In this document: piece after piece, positions 1-12,000 of the stretch | Numbering within the stretch: position 1 is the first letter of the stretch | Layout of the letters: the number at the start of each line of letters is the position of its first letter | DNA from: Tethya wilhelma | Taxonomy: Eukaryota; Porifera; Demospongiae; Tethyida; Tethyidae | NCBI GenBank assembly: GCA_964030475.1 | Contig: CAXIPT010000001.1 | Location: 12,119,823 to 12,183,822 of the forward strand | Direction: 5' to 3' | Length of the DNA: 64,000 bases | Notes under the pieces: model-generated | The model's database searches: none | Seen by the model: only the letters and a program-made list of their open reading frames with translations | What the model was told of the DNA's origin: nothing | Translations under genes and position numbers: made by a program

Positions 1-1
1 C

Positions 2-1479
2 AGCTCTCATCATACTCTCACTTCTTCACCAGTTACCAGTAGTTATTCACAAGCCAATTCACTTCCTCCTGATCCAAAGAGAATCTGCATTGATTCTGGT
101 AAGTGTTTACTCCTCTTGATTTCAGTGTACATGCTCTTGGAAGTGACCTGTTTTACATAGTGTATTGTAAATTAATACTTTCCTGGTGATTTGGTTACTC
201 TGGTAAAAGCTATAGGCTTCATGAAATTCTAGCATTGTTTGGCTGTAGTGTCGGGCCTGTCTCTTCCTCTGAAGCACCTACAGGTGTTGAGGCCTCAGCA
301 TGGATTATGTTACAAAGTTGCAAGCATAAGTGAAATGCTCTATGCCTAGTAGTCAAGTAGCATTTCTGAAATACAGTTGCCATAATTATAGGATCGATAC
401 ATAGGGCACTTTGCTAGTCAGTATACCTACAACTTATTAGTGGCAAGTTGAACTTAATGCCATGACTTTCCTGGTGACATAGTTTAAACTTCATAGGTGA
501 CATGAAGTCATAGTGAAGCACTGAAAGTGTGAAACTATTGATCTATAGGATTAAATTTGGTTGCTGTGGTGTAGGGTATGGGGTTTTGAACTTCAAGTTT
601 AAAGGAGATACCTACATCCGTAGTTGTAGCCTCACCCCAGGCTCCCTTGTGGCCTTCACTCAGAACAGGGAATCTGGCATCCCAAATCATGAGTATGATG
701 TTAACTGTTAATTGCTAAAAAGCAAATGTGTGGGTGCAGCAGTTAGAAAAATGACGTCAAACTCTTGGTTCTGCACATACCATATGATCTGGGATACCAG
801 GCTTCCCTTTCTCTTTCCGCGAGTGAAAGGTCAAAGGGGAGCCTGGTTAGAGGCCAACCTAGTTGTACATGACTGTAATATTTTACTCCTTACAGCCTCT
901 CAGCATCACCCCCTACCACCTTCAGTGGCCGCCCATCACCACCATCATCCCCCATCTACCCAGCCCCATACTCATCCTGTAGTCTTGTCAATAAATCATG
1001 TCTCTCCTGTTGCTAGTGCCGCAGTCCTTCTTCTTAAGGTTCGTGTGTGTGGTAGTGGTGAGAGTGACTTTGTTGAGGTGGAGATACCAGCTCTAACCTA
1101 CTCTGCTCTCTTGAGGGCTTGTTGTGAAGAACTTGATATCTCTTCAACTGAAGTAGCCAAGATACGTAAACTACCCAATGTTTTGGTACGTAAGGACAAG
1201 GATGTGCAGCGTATGAAAGAAGGACAAGAATTAGAATTGGTTTTAAAGACAGAGAACTCAATTACCTCAATGCTCACCGTGAACCCATTCTCTGGTTCTG
1301 GAAGCATCCCTCTTTTGAACTTACATCCTGTGTCCACTGGACTGGCCAGGAATGAGACAGAGAATAGCATTATAGCAGCGGCATTAGCTAACGATGTCCC
1401 CACTACAAGCATACATGAATTGGGTGATCAAGCGGGGAGCAGTCATACAGCACACCACCATCTCAATGGACTTCAATAA
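2..1479 (+). CDS. ANKRD40-like protein, C-terminal part (gene enters from the left)
   Basis: Two exons are visible. One runs from position 2 to 98, where it ends at a g|gtaagt donor. The next starts at 896 after a ttacag acceptor and ends with TAA at 1477-1479. The joined frame reads a Ser/His/Pro-rich low-complexity linker, then a compact C-terminal domain with the motifs VRVCGSGESDFVEVEI, TYSALLRACCEEL, KIRKLPNVLVRKDKDV and GQELELVL. The core closely resembles the conserved C-terminal domain of vertebrate ANKRD40, which carries an IRKLPNTLLRKDKDV-like signature. Ankyrin repeats would lie upstream, outside the window, so their presence is untested. Molecular function of this family is not well established. 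The intron (99-895) contains in-frame sequence that can look like a longer ORF, but the acceptor at 895 and loss of similarity upstream argue against it. Confidence 0.75.
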
Positions 1480-1817
1480 TCATTACATCATAAGGCATCA
1501 TTGCATGGAACACTACTATGAATTCATTACAGTGCAATTTATGCCACACTTTGCAATAAGTTTTACAGCTTCCACTGTTCCCACTATATACATCAATGTA
1601 TAATTGTGAATTCAATCAGGTGATCATTACACTATACACTTGGTGACAAATTCACCAACAACTGGTACACACATCAAACACAAAAAAACTTTTTGAGTGT
1701 TTAAAAATAACATAGGGTGATGGTCAGAAACTTTTGGGTAAGTTGGGTGATGATTTAGCAATTAGGACAGAACACATAAATGGTCTGTAGAGTGAAGATA
1801 TAAGGTGACAGTGTTGA
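1480..1817. other. Intergenic gap, nothing recognised
   Basis: This AT-rich stretch follows the ANKRD40-like stop codon and probably includes its 3' untranslated region. I see no splice-bounded coding sequence, RNA gene or repeat. Confidence 0.5.
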
Positions 1818-2057
1818 CTATGAACGTACTGCTATACTGTTTGGGAATTTGGCTTTTAACAAAGCACCAGTTTGATAGGCTGTGATGAATTTGAATGCTG
1901 AAATCTTGTCATCACACTGTAATAAGGATCCTACACTTGCTAAAATTGTTAGTCCACCGATGATGTACTCTATCACCAGCACAGGCAGCAACAGTACCAC
2001 CAGTAGAGCATCCAACGGCACTTTGAGGAGCTTTTGTAAGAATTGCAGTTGAGACAT
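1818..2057 (-). CDS. Small putative membrane protein, doubtful
   Basis: An ATG-initiated open frame of 79 codons contains a hydrophobic run (about residues 13-45, LLVVLLLPVLVIEYIIGG and following) that could span a membrane once or twice. I do not recognise the family. On the same strand at about 2145-2245 there is an open stretch that looks protein-like (YLWLEIFDPKNKKYH) and ends at a gtaagc donor. It could be an upstream exon of the same gene, but splicing it to the tag acceptor near 2075 does not enter this frame cleanly. Either the gene has a different exon structure or the small ORF is fortuitous. Confidence 0.3.
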   Translation of the reverse strand: MSQLQFLQKLLKVPLDALLVVLLLPVLVIEYIIGGLTILASVGSLLQCDDKISAFKFITAYQTGALLKAKFPNSIAVRS

Positions 2058-2525
2058 TTTCGTTCACAACACTAGACAAGTTTATAGAAAGAGGATTTGT
2101 ATAGTATATTAAAATGCTAATGCTAAAATAAAATCAAAGCTTACGTGATATTTCTTGTTCTTCGGATCAAAGATTTCCAACCAGAGATACTTGTTGACGC
2201 TTTCGTTGTTCGCTCGTCTTCCAGAAAATTGACTGATGTCTAGTGTTTGTTTGAAATTTATACAGAGCTCTTAGTGCAAGCCATTACGTCACGGGTTATA
2301 CATGCATCATATGGCGCATGCTAGCTATGTGCTATGTGCAAACCGTGCTGAGCACATGCTCGCGACCTGCAGCATCAGCTCATCATGCAATGCATGCCCG
2401 AGTTCAATAGTATTTGACCACATGTAAAAACGTATGAAGCACGTGTAAGCATACTAAACAATCATGATTGTGTTAACACTCAAGCATACCACCAGCACGC
2501 AACACAGGACTAGTAAAATTATGAA

Positions 2526-2859
2526 TCAAAAATCAAGAACGTTCTTAAATCCCCTCTCCTCAAAGTAACGATGCTTTTTGGGATCAAGGGAAGTTGATTT
2601 GGGACTGAAAAATTGACTGATTTTAGCACAACTTGCAGACACCTCATCTTCATCATCATCTGGCCTGCATCAATAGAGCATTTACTGTAATGAGAGCTTT
2701 TCACAAACCAAGACACATACCAGGTGACATTTACAGCCTTTGAGTCAAGTATGTCTCTACAGGTGGCCCAACTAAATCTGACAATAGTAGGATAACCAAA
2801 TACTAGGTCTAAAGTTTTTGAGAGCCATGTCTTCGTGTTTGGATCTGTGTGTGTGTGTC

Positions 2860-2908
<49 letters not shown>

Positions 2909-5900
2909 ATGTGTGTGTGTGTGTGTGTGTGTACTCTATTACATTAAATTTCAGGGTGTATGAATGACACTCTGGAACTCTCCATCCTCACCAACCTGTT
3001 AACCTTGGTGAACTTCATACTTAAGAAAACTTTACACTACAAAACAAATCACTTCCTCACATACTTACACCCTCTATTTATACTGACCCTCCACTATTGT
3101 TGTTTGTGTATCATTGCAACAGCTTGAAAAGCTTCCTGATAGTAAACAGATGGTCTGACCAGTCATCAATCAACCAATTACCATCAGTGAAGCCATTTCA
3201 CTAACTCTCAGTGGAATGACAAACATCATGAATAACATTAAAACTGTCTCAAGTGGAAAGCCAGTAAGTTGGATCACCCGTTTAGGCACAATCATAAATT
3301 TTAACAATAATTATAGCAGAAACTATAGATAAATTGTATGCTCTGCAAGTTGAAAAATAGGCCATCAAAGCCCTTGGCCAGTCAATTATTTTTTGAAGCC
3401 TGGCTAATGCATTTCTGGTTGCTTGTCAATTAATAAGGGTAAAACTACTGCAGCAATAGGGTATGGTGTAAAGCTTTCATGAGTGAGAATTATCAACTGC
3501 GAAGTCTGAGGAAAGAGCATAATCTGCAAAACGAACACTTCTGACCCCCCAGAATGGCAGTGTACCTCCTGACCCACATGCATGGCTCACCTGAAGGATA
3601 CCCACTGCCAAGGTCTTCTTTTAATTCTATATCTTGCTCAACGTATTTCCATTGCTTTAGGCATTCATCTCTCACCACCTGCAATAATTCAACTTTAACC
3701 ACGATTGTAATATATTTTCTTACATCACTAACCTTGGCACATATACTAGCAGCACTAACAATGGGGAAGAGAGAGTCAGCCTTCTTTGCCACAGTGATCT
3801 TAAGCTGAGGGAATAATTCACTCAACTTGGCCTGGTATTTGTTGGGGTCTCCTACTGTGTCCACATAGACCTAACACACAACAAAAGGATATGAACAAAC
3901 ACTTCATAATGGAGGCACATGGAAGAAGACAGGAATAACAAGAAAATGGTATACATGCACCACTGTACAATGAGCTATGTAGCTGTGATGTTGAACATTT
4001 GTTGACAGTATCGGACTAACCTCTGTTAGGTTCACCCCACCTGCAATGATTTTCCTTATCAGTGCAATGGCTGCATCATGAGACAATGCATTCAGACTGT
4101 ACTTTGTCCTGTAAATGACAGATTACTCACTATCTTGACACACATCAGCAACAGTAAACACAAGGTGTGGTGCCTCCATTGACGTTGCTAACATGCTAGT
4201 TGATGTAGACACTACTCCCAAAGGCATAACCAACCTATCCTTATTCTCACACGAGCCTACCTTTGTAGCATGGAGTTGGAGATGTGACATGGTGAGAGTA
4301 CTTCTACCTTCCAGCCTATAAACTCTGATGCAGAGTCAATGGCAGTGAAGAGTCTTTCTCTCTGCTCCTCATCCAGTGTCTTGGAGTCTGAGAGGAAGGA
4401 ACACAACCTGGTAAGCACAATGGCATGCTGCAACCAATGATTCAGTTCAAGGAAAGGTCTACAGTGGTAATAGTGCATGCAGAATGTACACTGCCTTGAA
4501 GATGCTATGAACGTGTATGCAAACATAATATAGAATACTCAAGAAAGTGTGGCCTTGATCTCATCAGTAACTCTGTGTGCATGTGCACAAAGGTTACTAC
4601 ATTACAAGTACTCAGATTGTCTATCTGTTCCATCATAATATTGACAACAATTAGTCAGCTATAGTCATCAAAAACAAGCACAAGACTATCTAAAAATCAG
4701 TCCAATAAAACTGTAGTTCTAGAGAAATGACAGAATTTAGTTTGAGTGGCCATACCCACAAGCAGCAATCTCAAAATTAAAATATCTTATTGCTACAAAA
4801 GTTCGTGAAATAAACTACCTTCAAAGAAATACTTAGAAGTATACTGTAGTTTCTTGAGTTCTGAGGCACAAGATTACATTTACAAGGGCATATTCCAACC
4901 TGAGGCAGTATCCAGCACCTACCACACAAATAGTGGTACTGTTCAAAGGATCAAATATTTGTAAATTTATACTTTCTAGGATAGAATCATGCTAACAGCA
5001 CAAGGCATAGTCAATCTCACAGTTAAAGGTGAAGAAGAGGATTCCATGTCCGACCACACTATACGCCTATTACAGCCCCTTTGCACAGCTAGAGCATATG
5101 TTGTGGGAAAAACTAGTCAATGAGACAGCACAAAACTAAGGCATGATCCAGAAATAGTGGTATAACAAGAACATGGTATAATCGGTATTGCTATAGAACC
5201 AAAAACAACACACAGGGTGATGACTCCCATATTTACTACACTTCATTAGGCATTCATAGAAATATGAATTGTGGAAGATAACTATTATTTCCTCACATTT
5301 TGCTATTGCACAGATCTCCAGCAAGGAATACTAGGGGAAAGCTAAATTAGACGAATCAGGTACACACCCTTCAATTGACACTGTTACTATGCAAGGGGTG
5401 GCGACTCCCATATGCACTGTACTTGCATCTGCAACCGTGGTCTAAATGATGGTACATGGTCATAGCTTGATTTAGTGCTGGTCAATGGTCAAAATAGAAT
5501 TCAAAACGGTCAAAAATGACATCATACAGCTCAACGCACTAAATTCCACAGCTATGGTCAAGCAAGGGGTGGCAACTACCTATCACTTATAATTAGTACT
5601 TGCACCCGCGACCGCGGTCAAGATCTTGACCATCTAAAATTTCTATTTTGACCGTTGACTGTTGCTAAAATTTGATCTTGACTGTTGACTGAATGGTGAA
5701 TTTCGCACTTGACTCATCACCATTACGTCAGTGGTGACGACCATTACCAATTTTGACCGTTGACTTCCACTAAATCTCATTTTGACCGTTGACCGTCATC
5801 TTGACCCCAGTCGCGGGTGCAAGTACTAAGTGATTGGCAGTTGCCACCCCTTGGTCAAGGGTCAAACTCGAATTTCAGTGCTGGTCAAGGGTCAAACTGC

Positions 5901-6455
5901 AATTTTTGCACAGTCAAATTTTGACTACAGTCAAATTTTGACTGCAGTCACAGATGCAAGTACAGTGCATTTGGGAGTCACCACCCCTTGACCATGGGCA
6001 TTCTTTGACCCAGTGACCACCCTTTGGTAAGTCTCCTTGCTGTTACTATATAATATATACGAAGGCTTGGGAAATACTACCAGTAGCATTCCTCAAGGCA
6101 GAGTCAAAAGCAATCTGTGAACGTACTCACAAATCCACAATTCCAATTAATGCACACCAACCACCTAAGGATTGCACATGCCTGCTACTCCAATTGCCTT
6201 GACATCTTCTTTTCTTGACACAGGACAGAATGACGTACCATAAACCATAGGGCCTGAATATAAACAATGAAACATTGGCCTGAGGCACAAAATTATCATA
6301 ATTATAAGTAGTAATTTACCCAGAACAGGGCCTCTTCCAGCCTCATCTATTCCCATGCAGCATTCTTCCTTCAAAGTTACTTCTGGTACGGCTGACTTCA
6401 AACTACAGCTAGGCAACGTGTCATCAAGATAGCTGCTTACATCAACAACAGCCAT
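2526..6455 (-). CDS. RNASEH2A: Ribonuclease H2 subunit A (catalytic subunit)
   Basis: Catalytic subunit of RNase H2, which removes single ribonucleotides and RNA from RNA:DNA hybrids in the nucleus. Eight exons can be joined: 6455-6320, 6253-6182, 4387-4261, 4108-4021, 3870-3733, 3678-3591, 2844-2721 and 2664-2526. They total 912 nt, giving 303 residues, against about 299 in human. Seen in the protein: the type II RNase H signature [12 protein letters not shown] with the first catalytic Asp-Glu, GPMVYG, DSKTL with the next catalytic Asp, VDTVGDP, and [14 protein letters not shown]. The C-terminal tail has a PIP-box-like ISQFFSP and ends [10 protein letters not shown]. The second intron (6181-4388) starts with GC rather than GT and holds a nested palindromic element. 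The acceptor of exon 7 sits directly at the end of a CA repeat. The ATG at 6455 is the first in frame. Confidence 0.95.
2845..2936. repeat. TG/CA microsatellite abutting a splice acceptor
   Basis: A run of tg dinucleotides interrupted by tccatg and catg. On the minus strand it is a CA run that ends in CAG, which serves as the splice acceptor of RNASEH2A exon 7 (exon begins at 2844). Confidence 0.9.
5392..5990. mobile_element. Palindromic non-autonomous element, outer copy of a nested pair
   Basis: The left end reads caaggggtggcgactccc and the right end is its inverted match, gggagtcaccaccccttg. The next about 30 bases inward also pair (a tgcactgtacttgcatctgc-like stretch against its reverse complement near 5951-5970). 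There is no coding capacity, so this looks like a MITE-type element. A second, related palindrome is inserted inside it. Internal sequence is rich in repeated ttgaccgttgac-like units. The element lies in the GC-AG intron of RNASEH2A. Confidence 0.75.
5573..5853. mobile_element. Inner palindromic element of the nested pair
   Basis: It begins caaggggtggcaactacc and ends ggcagttgccaccccttg, with a second paired block gtacttgcacccgcgac against gtcgcgggtgcaagtac. It is a different subfamily from the outer copy. The copy at 55111-55375 has matching termini and the same internal ttgaccgttgac-type units. Confidence 0.75.
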
Positions 6456-9088
6456 GGCCCACCACCTTTCCTTCCAGCAGAAATTTCGAAATTGTATTTT
6501 AATAGCAAAAGAGGCGGGGTCTAGGGACCATCATATCCAGCATGGCATGCAACATCTGCATCATGACATCTGGTGCTGGAAACAGGCAAGTAAAATCTAT
6601 ACCATGGGCATGGCATAATTTGATGATGTACATCATTGTCGTATAGAATGGCAAATTGCCTAGCATGATGAGAAAAAAAAAATATTATTGTGTTGACAGA
6701 GCCCATAAGCATTGACAGTCACAAGTCAGCATAAGCAACTATTGAATTATAGAATCAGAATTGGGACGATGCTGATAAAGACTTCACTCAGTTGAGAAAC
6801 AAATCAAAGACCTCCCAAATACTATAGTCAGGTGCTCTTACCACTTAGTGCCTGTGGCATTGGAACAGAAGATTGTATCTACAGGCTGTTATACTGCCAA
6901 TGGAATGTTGTTGCTCGGAGAGACGCTGGCTACAAACGATTCTATCAATTTTATTACCAGCCATATCTGTTTAGTGAAAGGTTTATAGGTATATATAAAT
7001 GTAAACACAAGAATATATAATTTGCATAATTATTTACACTCTGAACCTGTGCTGTTTCAGATCACCAACTATAACTTCTTCTCCCCCAATGATGAGAGTG
7101 AATGGAAATAATTATTAATCTGTGAACATTTTGTCAGCAAAGTGAAGTTTATCCTGACTGTGAGCTTCAAGACACAAAATGGTACATGATTCTTCACAGT
7201 ATGAAAAGATTATAATTAGGGGTATTGAAAAATCAATTGGCATACAGCTTAATGATGTGCCCTGCATATAATACTACAATGAGAATTGTGTATGTGTTGG
7301 ACATGTACAATATGTGAGTGACAAAAGAGGAGGGTCTAGCTTCATAGACTAGTACAATACATTGATACTGTAGAAGTTTGAAAATATTTTTTTAACGATG
7401 AAACAATGACACTGTTCACAGCATTCAATCACCTTGACTCCCGTAGCTACAGACACATAACATCCAGACAATTAAACTGTATATCCAGACTATAGAGGAC
7501 TATACAGAACTTATGCAGTGACGTTTTTTTTATGAAACAATGTATGAATATATGCATTATTTTATGATCAGAAGGAAAGAAAGGTGTTCATTTTGCTGAA
7601 AATCATAGAATACTGAATTCAGGTAGCATATTGGGGGTACAGATGTGCTTTTTATACATTCATGTAGACTGACAAATTTATTTGAGCAAATGTACAAGAG
7701 CAGGCCTATAATCTGTATGGCATTATTTCTGACACGCAAGATATATCCATCAGTGGAAGAATTAATTAGTTAGAGTATGATGGCTGGGCGTAGATATCAA
7801 CAGTCCATCATTGATTGCTATGATCTTATGTTGTTTATAGATTATACTCCCAATTGCTCCTCGCAATTTGATGATAACAGCCCTAATTGTTTCACATCTG
7901 TCAATCATACATTACTGGGCAATTCTTCCACTTAAGTAGTTTTGGGCGTGGGCAAACCTCAAGGGTTATTAATTTCCACAACCTTTGTGGGGGCTGTAGT
8001 TTCATTTGCTAAGAATGGAAGAGAAACAAATAAATGTTGATAATGACGTACTGTTCACCAATCTGATTAGCCTCATTCCCAGGCCTTCCCTGCGGTGTGT
8101 ATTTTATATTTTGCGATTTAGAAAGGCCTGGATACAAAGCTAATTCCTGATGCTATCCATGCAAAAACTGTGATTTTATGCATTAACAAGTATAATCCTA
8201 ATCTTTAATTAATTCCTTTGCTTTCAGTCTGCACAATGACCCATACATTTCACTCACAGGCCGAAAAGCATGCATTTTGGTTCCATGCCAATCATTGCAT
8301 ACTATAATATTATTATATACATCTCATAACATAGGTAAAGGGCTCGTTTGCATAATTTAGATCCATGGCTTTCTATGAGCAAATTCCAAACAACGGTTAG
8401 TTATTCTTTTATTGTTCAATGTTGAATGAAGAGTAGCAATAACTAAGTAGGCAAATGGAGTGCCTTAAAAAGGAAATGACAAATTTTTCCATAGTCCATA
8501 TTTAATTGAGATATTCCACAATGTCATGTATAATGCATCTGATTAGAATGAATGGCTAGAATAAATGGTTGAGGCTAATAATATCTGATTTTCTCTGTAT
8601 GGCTCTCTATTCATCAATTATTAACCATACATACATCTGACATTATTTTACTTAGGCCCGAAGTTACAAGATGCAAAACACAATATTGTATGTATGCTCC
8701 TTTGGGCCTACAACCCTCATAAGCTCCTGGATGTCTTGATTGATCTTAAGTTTCAGTAATATGTCTTCACCAATGGTTTTCCCTAAGCCTAGGATATTGG
8801 AGGTGTTACAGCTGCCTACCTGCACGTGCCTAGCCTGTCCCATGGGACTCGCATGATCCTAGATCTTGCACAGAATCTTAATATGGCTGCTCATGCAATG
8901 GCTATATATCATAGTTATAGATGCATTATCATAATATAATTAATAATAGTATTATGTTTTCATTGTATGCAATTGCAAAAAATAGTTATTCATTACACTA
9001 GCTCTAGCACTCATGTATACGTATAATATCCTAAATCTAATCGCAGTTACACACACTTAGGTTATAACATTATATTATTTGTAGTTGC
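6456..9088. other. 2.6 kb intergenic stretch with no convincing gene
   Basis: AT-rich sequence between RNASEH2A and the 3' end of MFSD12. The open frames here are short, lack flanking splice logic and show no familiar motifs; the best, on the plus strand at about 6832-7020, looks only weakly protein-like. A short fragment near 8073-8125 (ctcattcccaggccttcc followed by an aggcctgg) resembles the ends of the agcctcg..ccaggcc palindromes found elsewhere in the window. It may also hold distal promoter sequence for RNASEH2A. Confidence 0.5.
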
Positions 9089-12000
9089 TCAGGAATGAGG
9101 CGCATGAACCCTGCGTCTGCTATAATCCTCTGTACTGCCATGTGTTTCATCAGATCTTGCTGAATAACTAGCAGTTATCTTCAAGTCTTTGTCATCAGGT
9201 CCAATCAATGGTTTCCTATCACCTTCTTCCTGCAAGTGAAGCCAACTGTTAGTAGCTGTTTTAATCCCAAGACAAAGCTAACAACCCATTTCCAGGCCCC
9301 TTCCAAGCACCTTCCCCTTTCAGGCTTATATAAACTTTCACCCCTAGACATAGCATTGGTTTGGGTTCAGTGTCCAATTATGCAGTTAAATTACATACCT
9401 GTATATTTACGTTGGTCACATGTTCTCCTGGCACTTTGATCCATTTTCTCTCTTGGCAGTAATCAATGATCAACATCAAGGATATGATCAGTAGTCCAAG
9501 AGCTGATCCAGCAAATGGTGGGAAAATCAGCACTCGGCGGTGAAATTCTGGTAACCTAAAGTGACCAACTAAAGCTTAACTTTAATTGTCCACACTATCA
9601 ACCATGCAATTAACACGTTTTACTGGAGCGGATCACTTGGTTGAAATGAGAGGATGATCTTTACTGCTATGCCATTTGTTAGTCGGTCCAGGAATAACAT
9701 CCAACCATACACAAATCCACTGCTACCCTATTCAAAAGAAAGCCTTGTGTTCAAATGAATCCATGGACATAATATTATATATAGAGAGTAAGTAGCTAGG
9801 TCTTTTCCCTGACTTTCCCAGTGACTTACAGTGTAATTTCCAACTAAATGGGATATCTTTGAGAGTGAAATGACCAGAACAGATGCTCCTCCAACTCCTA
9901 ACAAGATGGTGGCACCATATATTTCATCTCTCTTCAAGCTGAAATCACAGTGACCTGAAGCACTGTTTGGTGACAGAGGGTCCTTAACCCAAAACCATAT
10001 TCTACATGATTTATTAGGATAACAAGCAGAGTCACATACATGAGTGAATCTGAACGTGTTTTATGTGTTACTTACAACGCTGCCCAGACTATACTCAAAC
10101 CAAGAAAATATGCCATCTGCATTAATTAGAAACATCCATTCAGTAATATTGTTATTGTGAGCATAGCATTGAACTTTGACCTTGTCACCAACTCTTTTAC
10201 TGATCTTCTTAATGATTAATGTTCCACAAAAACTACTAATAAACAAAACAAGAGGTCCTTTAGCAATGCTGGTCTGTGTGTCAGTGTATGTATCGGAGTA
10301 TAGCTGGATCAAAATTTTCTCATAATGGGTGATCAATTAAGTGCTTTGGGTAGCGTACACAATATGCACAACTTACTTTGTCCATTTTCAGTGTTGTTAG
10401 GAAGTATGAAGGCATGAATGTTTGTGGGAGTAGCACAATAAACCTTGCAGCCACCAAGCAAAGAGCAGTCTGTGCATAATGTCACTGATAGTAATAAAGC
10501 CTCTCATATAACACAATTGGTCTGATAGTAACTGGACGAGAATGACTTATGTACTCGTGAAACTGAATTGGTACATACAGAGCATAATTATGTGCAAAGT
10601 AGCCTCGTAAACCAGGCCTTCCCCGCTATGTTTATTGCTAAGCTTTACAGTGCACTGGGAGGGCCTGGTTTACGAGGCTATATGTAAAGCATATGCATTT
10701 TCATGTGAGTGGCCTAAAAAATTCAGAAATGGAGTATACATGACTACTATTGATGTTTAGAACAACAAAAGATGGAGTTATTGGTTAGATTCAAGGTATT
10801 AGTAGTGAAACTGTCCTCTTATAACAACTTAGTGTAAAACTACCATCAGCAAGCGTAATACAATTACATGCCTCTTGGAATCTAATCTATAAAGTTGTCA
10901 CAAGCCACTAGAGATTTTGCTTTAATGTATACAGTGAAACTATTTTATGGTCTTTTCTTGGACCCGAGACAGCTATATCCATGGCTTACTAGACACCTAG
11001 ACACCTATCCACGATAAGATCAAACCATGAATAGTCGGCACCCTTTTGAAACTATATACCGGTAGTACTACGTCAACAACACTGATAATGACTGATAGTT
11101 AAGCATGTCCTGTGACATCAGTTCATAGTCAGGACACGTTCATTTCACATGAATCACAGTTCCATCTCACGGTATACCTTAGTTTGCACAGTACGATATC
11201 ATAATTTACAATAATTATTAAACTGCAGAGTACTACAACCCATACCCAGGCTGACCTCTGGGAAAGGATTGGTGTCTACAAATTCCTGATGTAATTTATA
11301 TAGGCCTTCACCACTAGACAATAATAATTACTATGCAGGTAGCTGTATTTCTAGACTTCTTTCACTTGTAAGTATTGACTATATACACTGAAAATAACCT
11401 CGGCGTAACTACTTGCTAACTATAGATACCCTATGAGCACATTTCACAGAAAGGAATAAACATTTAAGTGGTGACCACCTACATCATTTAATAATAATAT
11501 TATGTGAAGTTTTAGCAAACTACATGTGATAATAAGATCAGTAAAAACAGAAAAAAAAGTGCTTGATAGGTGACTAGATTTGGAAAGACCTGAGTTTGAA
11601 TTCCAGCTGCTAGATTTCAAGATTTTTTTCCAATGAATTGCCACGGGATAGTGGTCAAATCCTTTTACCACAGAGCTATTAGAACTCACTGTGTGGCATT
11701 GGGGTATAGTAGTACATTTTACAGTAGCACATCTATACTGTTCATAGTTGACTTCTAAACCAGATCTCAAGGCTTACATGTAATAACATGACATGGATGA
11801 TGCAAATACACAACCAGCATGTTCTTGGATCCCAACATGAAAAAGTTTGCTATACTGTGAGAATGAAATCAAGTATATACTACATAATTATGCAAGCTCA
11901 CTAAGTCTTGCATAGTAGAGTATATGCAGTTAGGGTCTACAATTATAATTATTGTAGTAATTACTTCTGTGGGCTACTACCAGCACATTCATTACTTTCA

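Noticed and set aside
712..895. Extension of the ANKRD40-like ORF upstream of 896
   Set aside because: The segment follows a good donor at 98 and precedes a good ttacag acceptor. It has no similarity to the family and begins with a non-ATG codon after an in-frame stop.
6832..7020. 62-residue plus-strand ORF in the 6.5-9.1 kb gap
   Set aside because: It looks faintly protein-like (VVARRDAGYKRFYQFYYQ) but has no usable splice partners, no conserved motif I know and no neighbours in frame.
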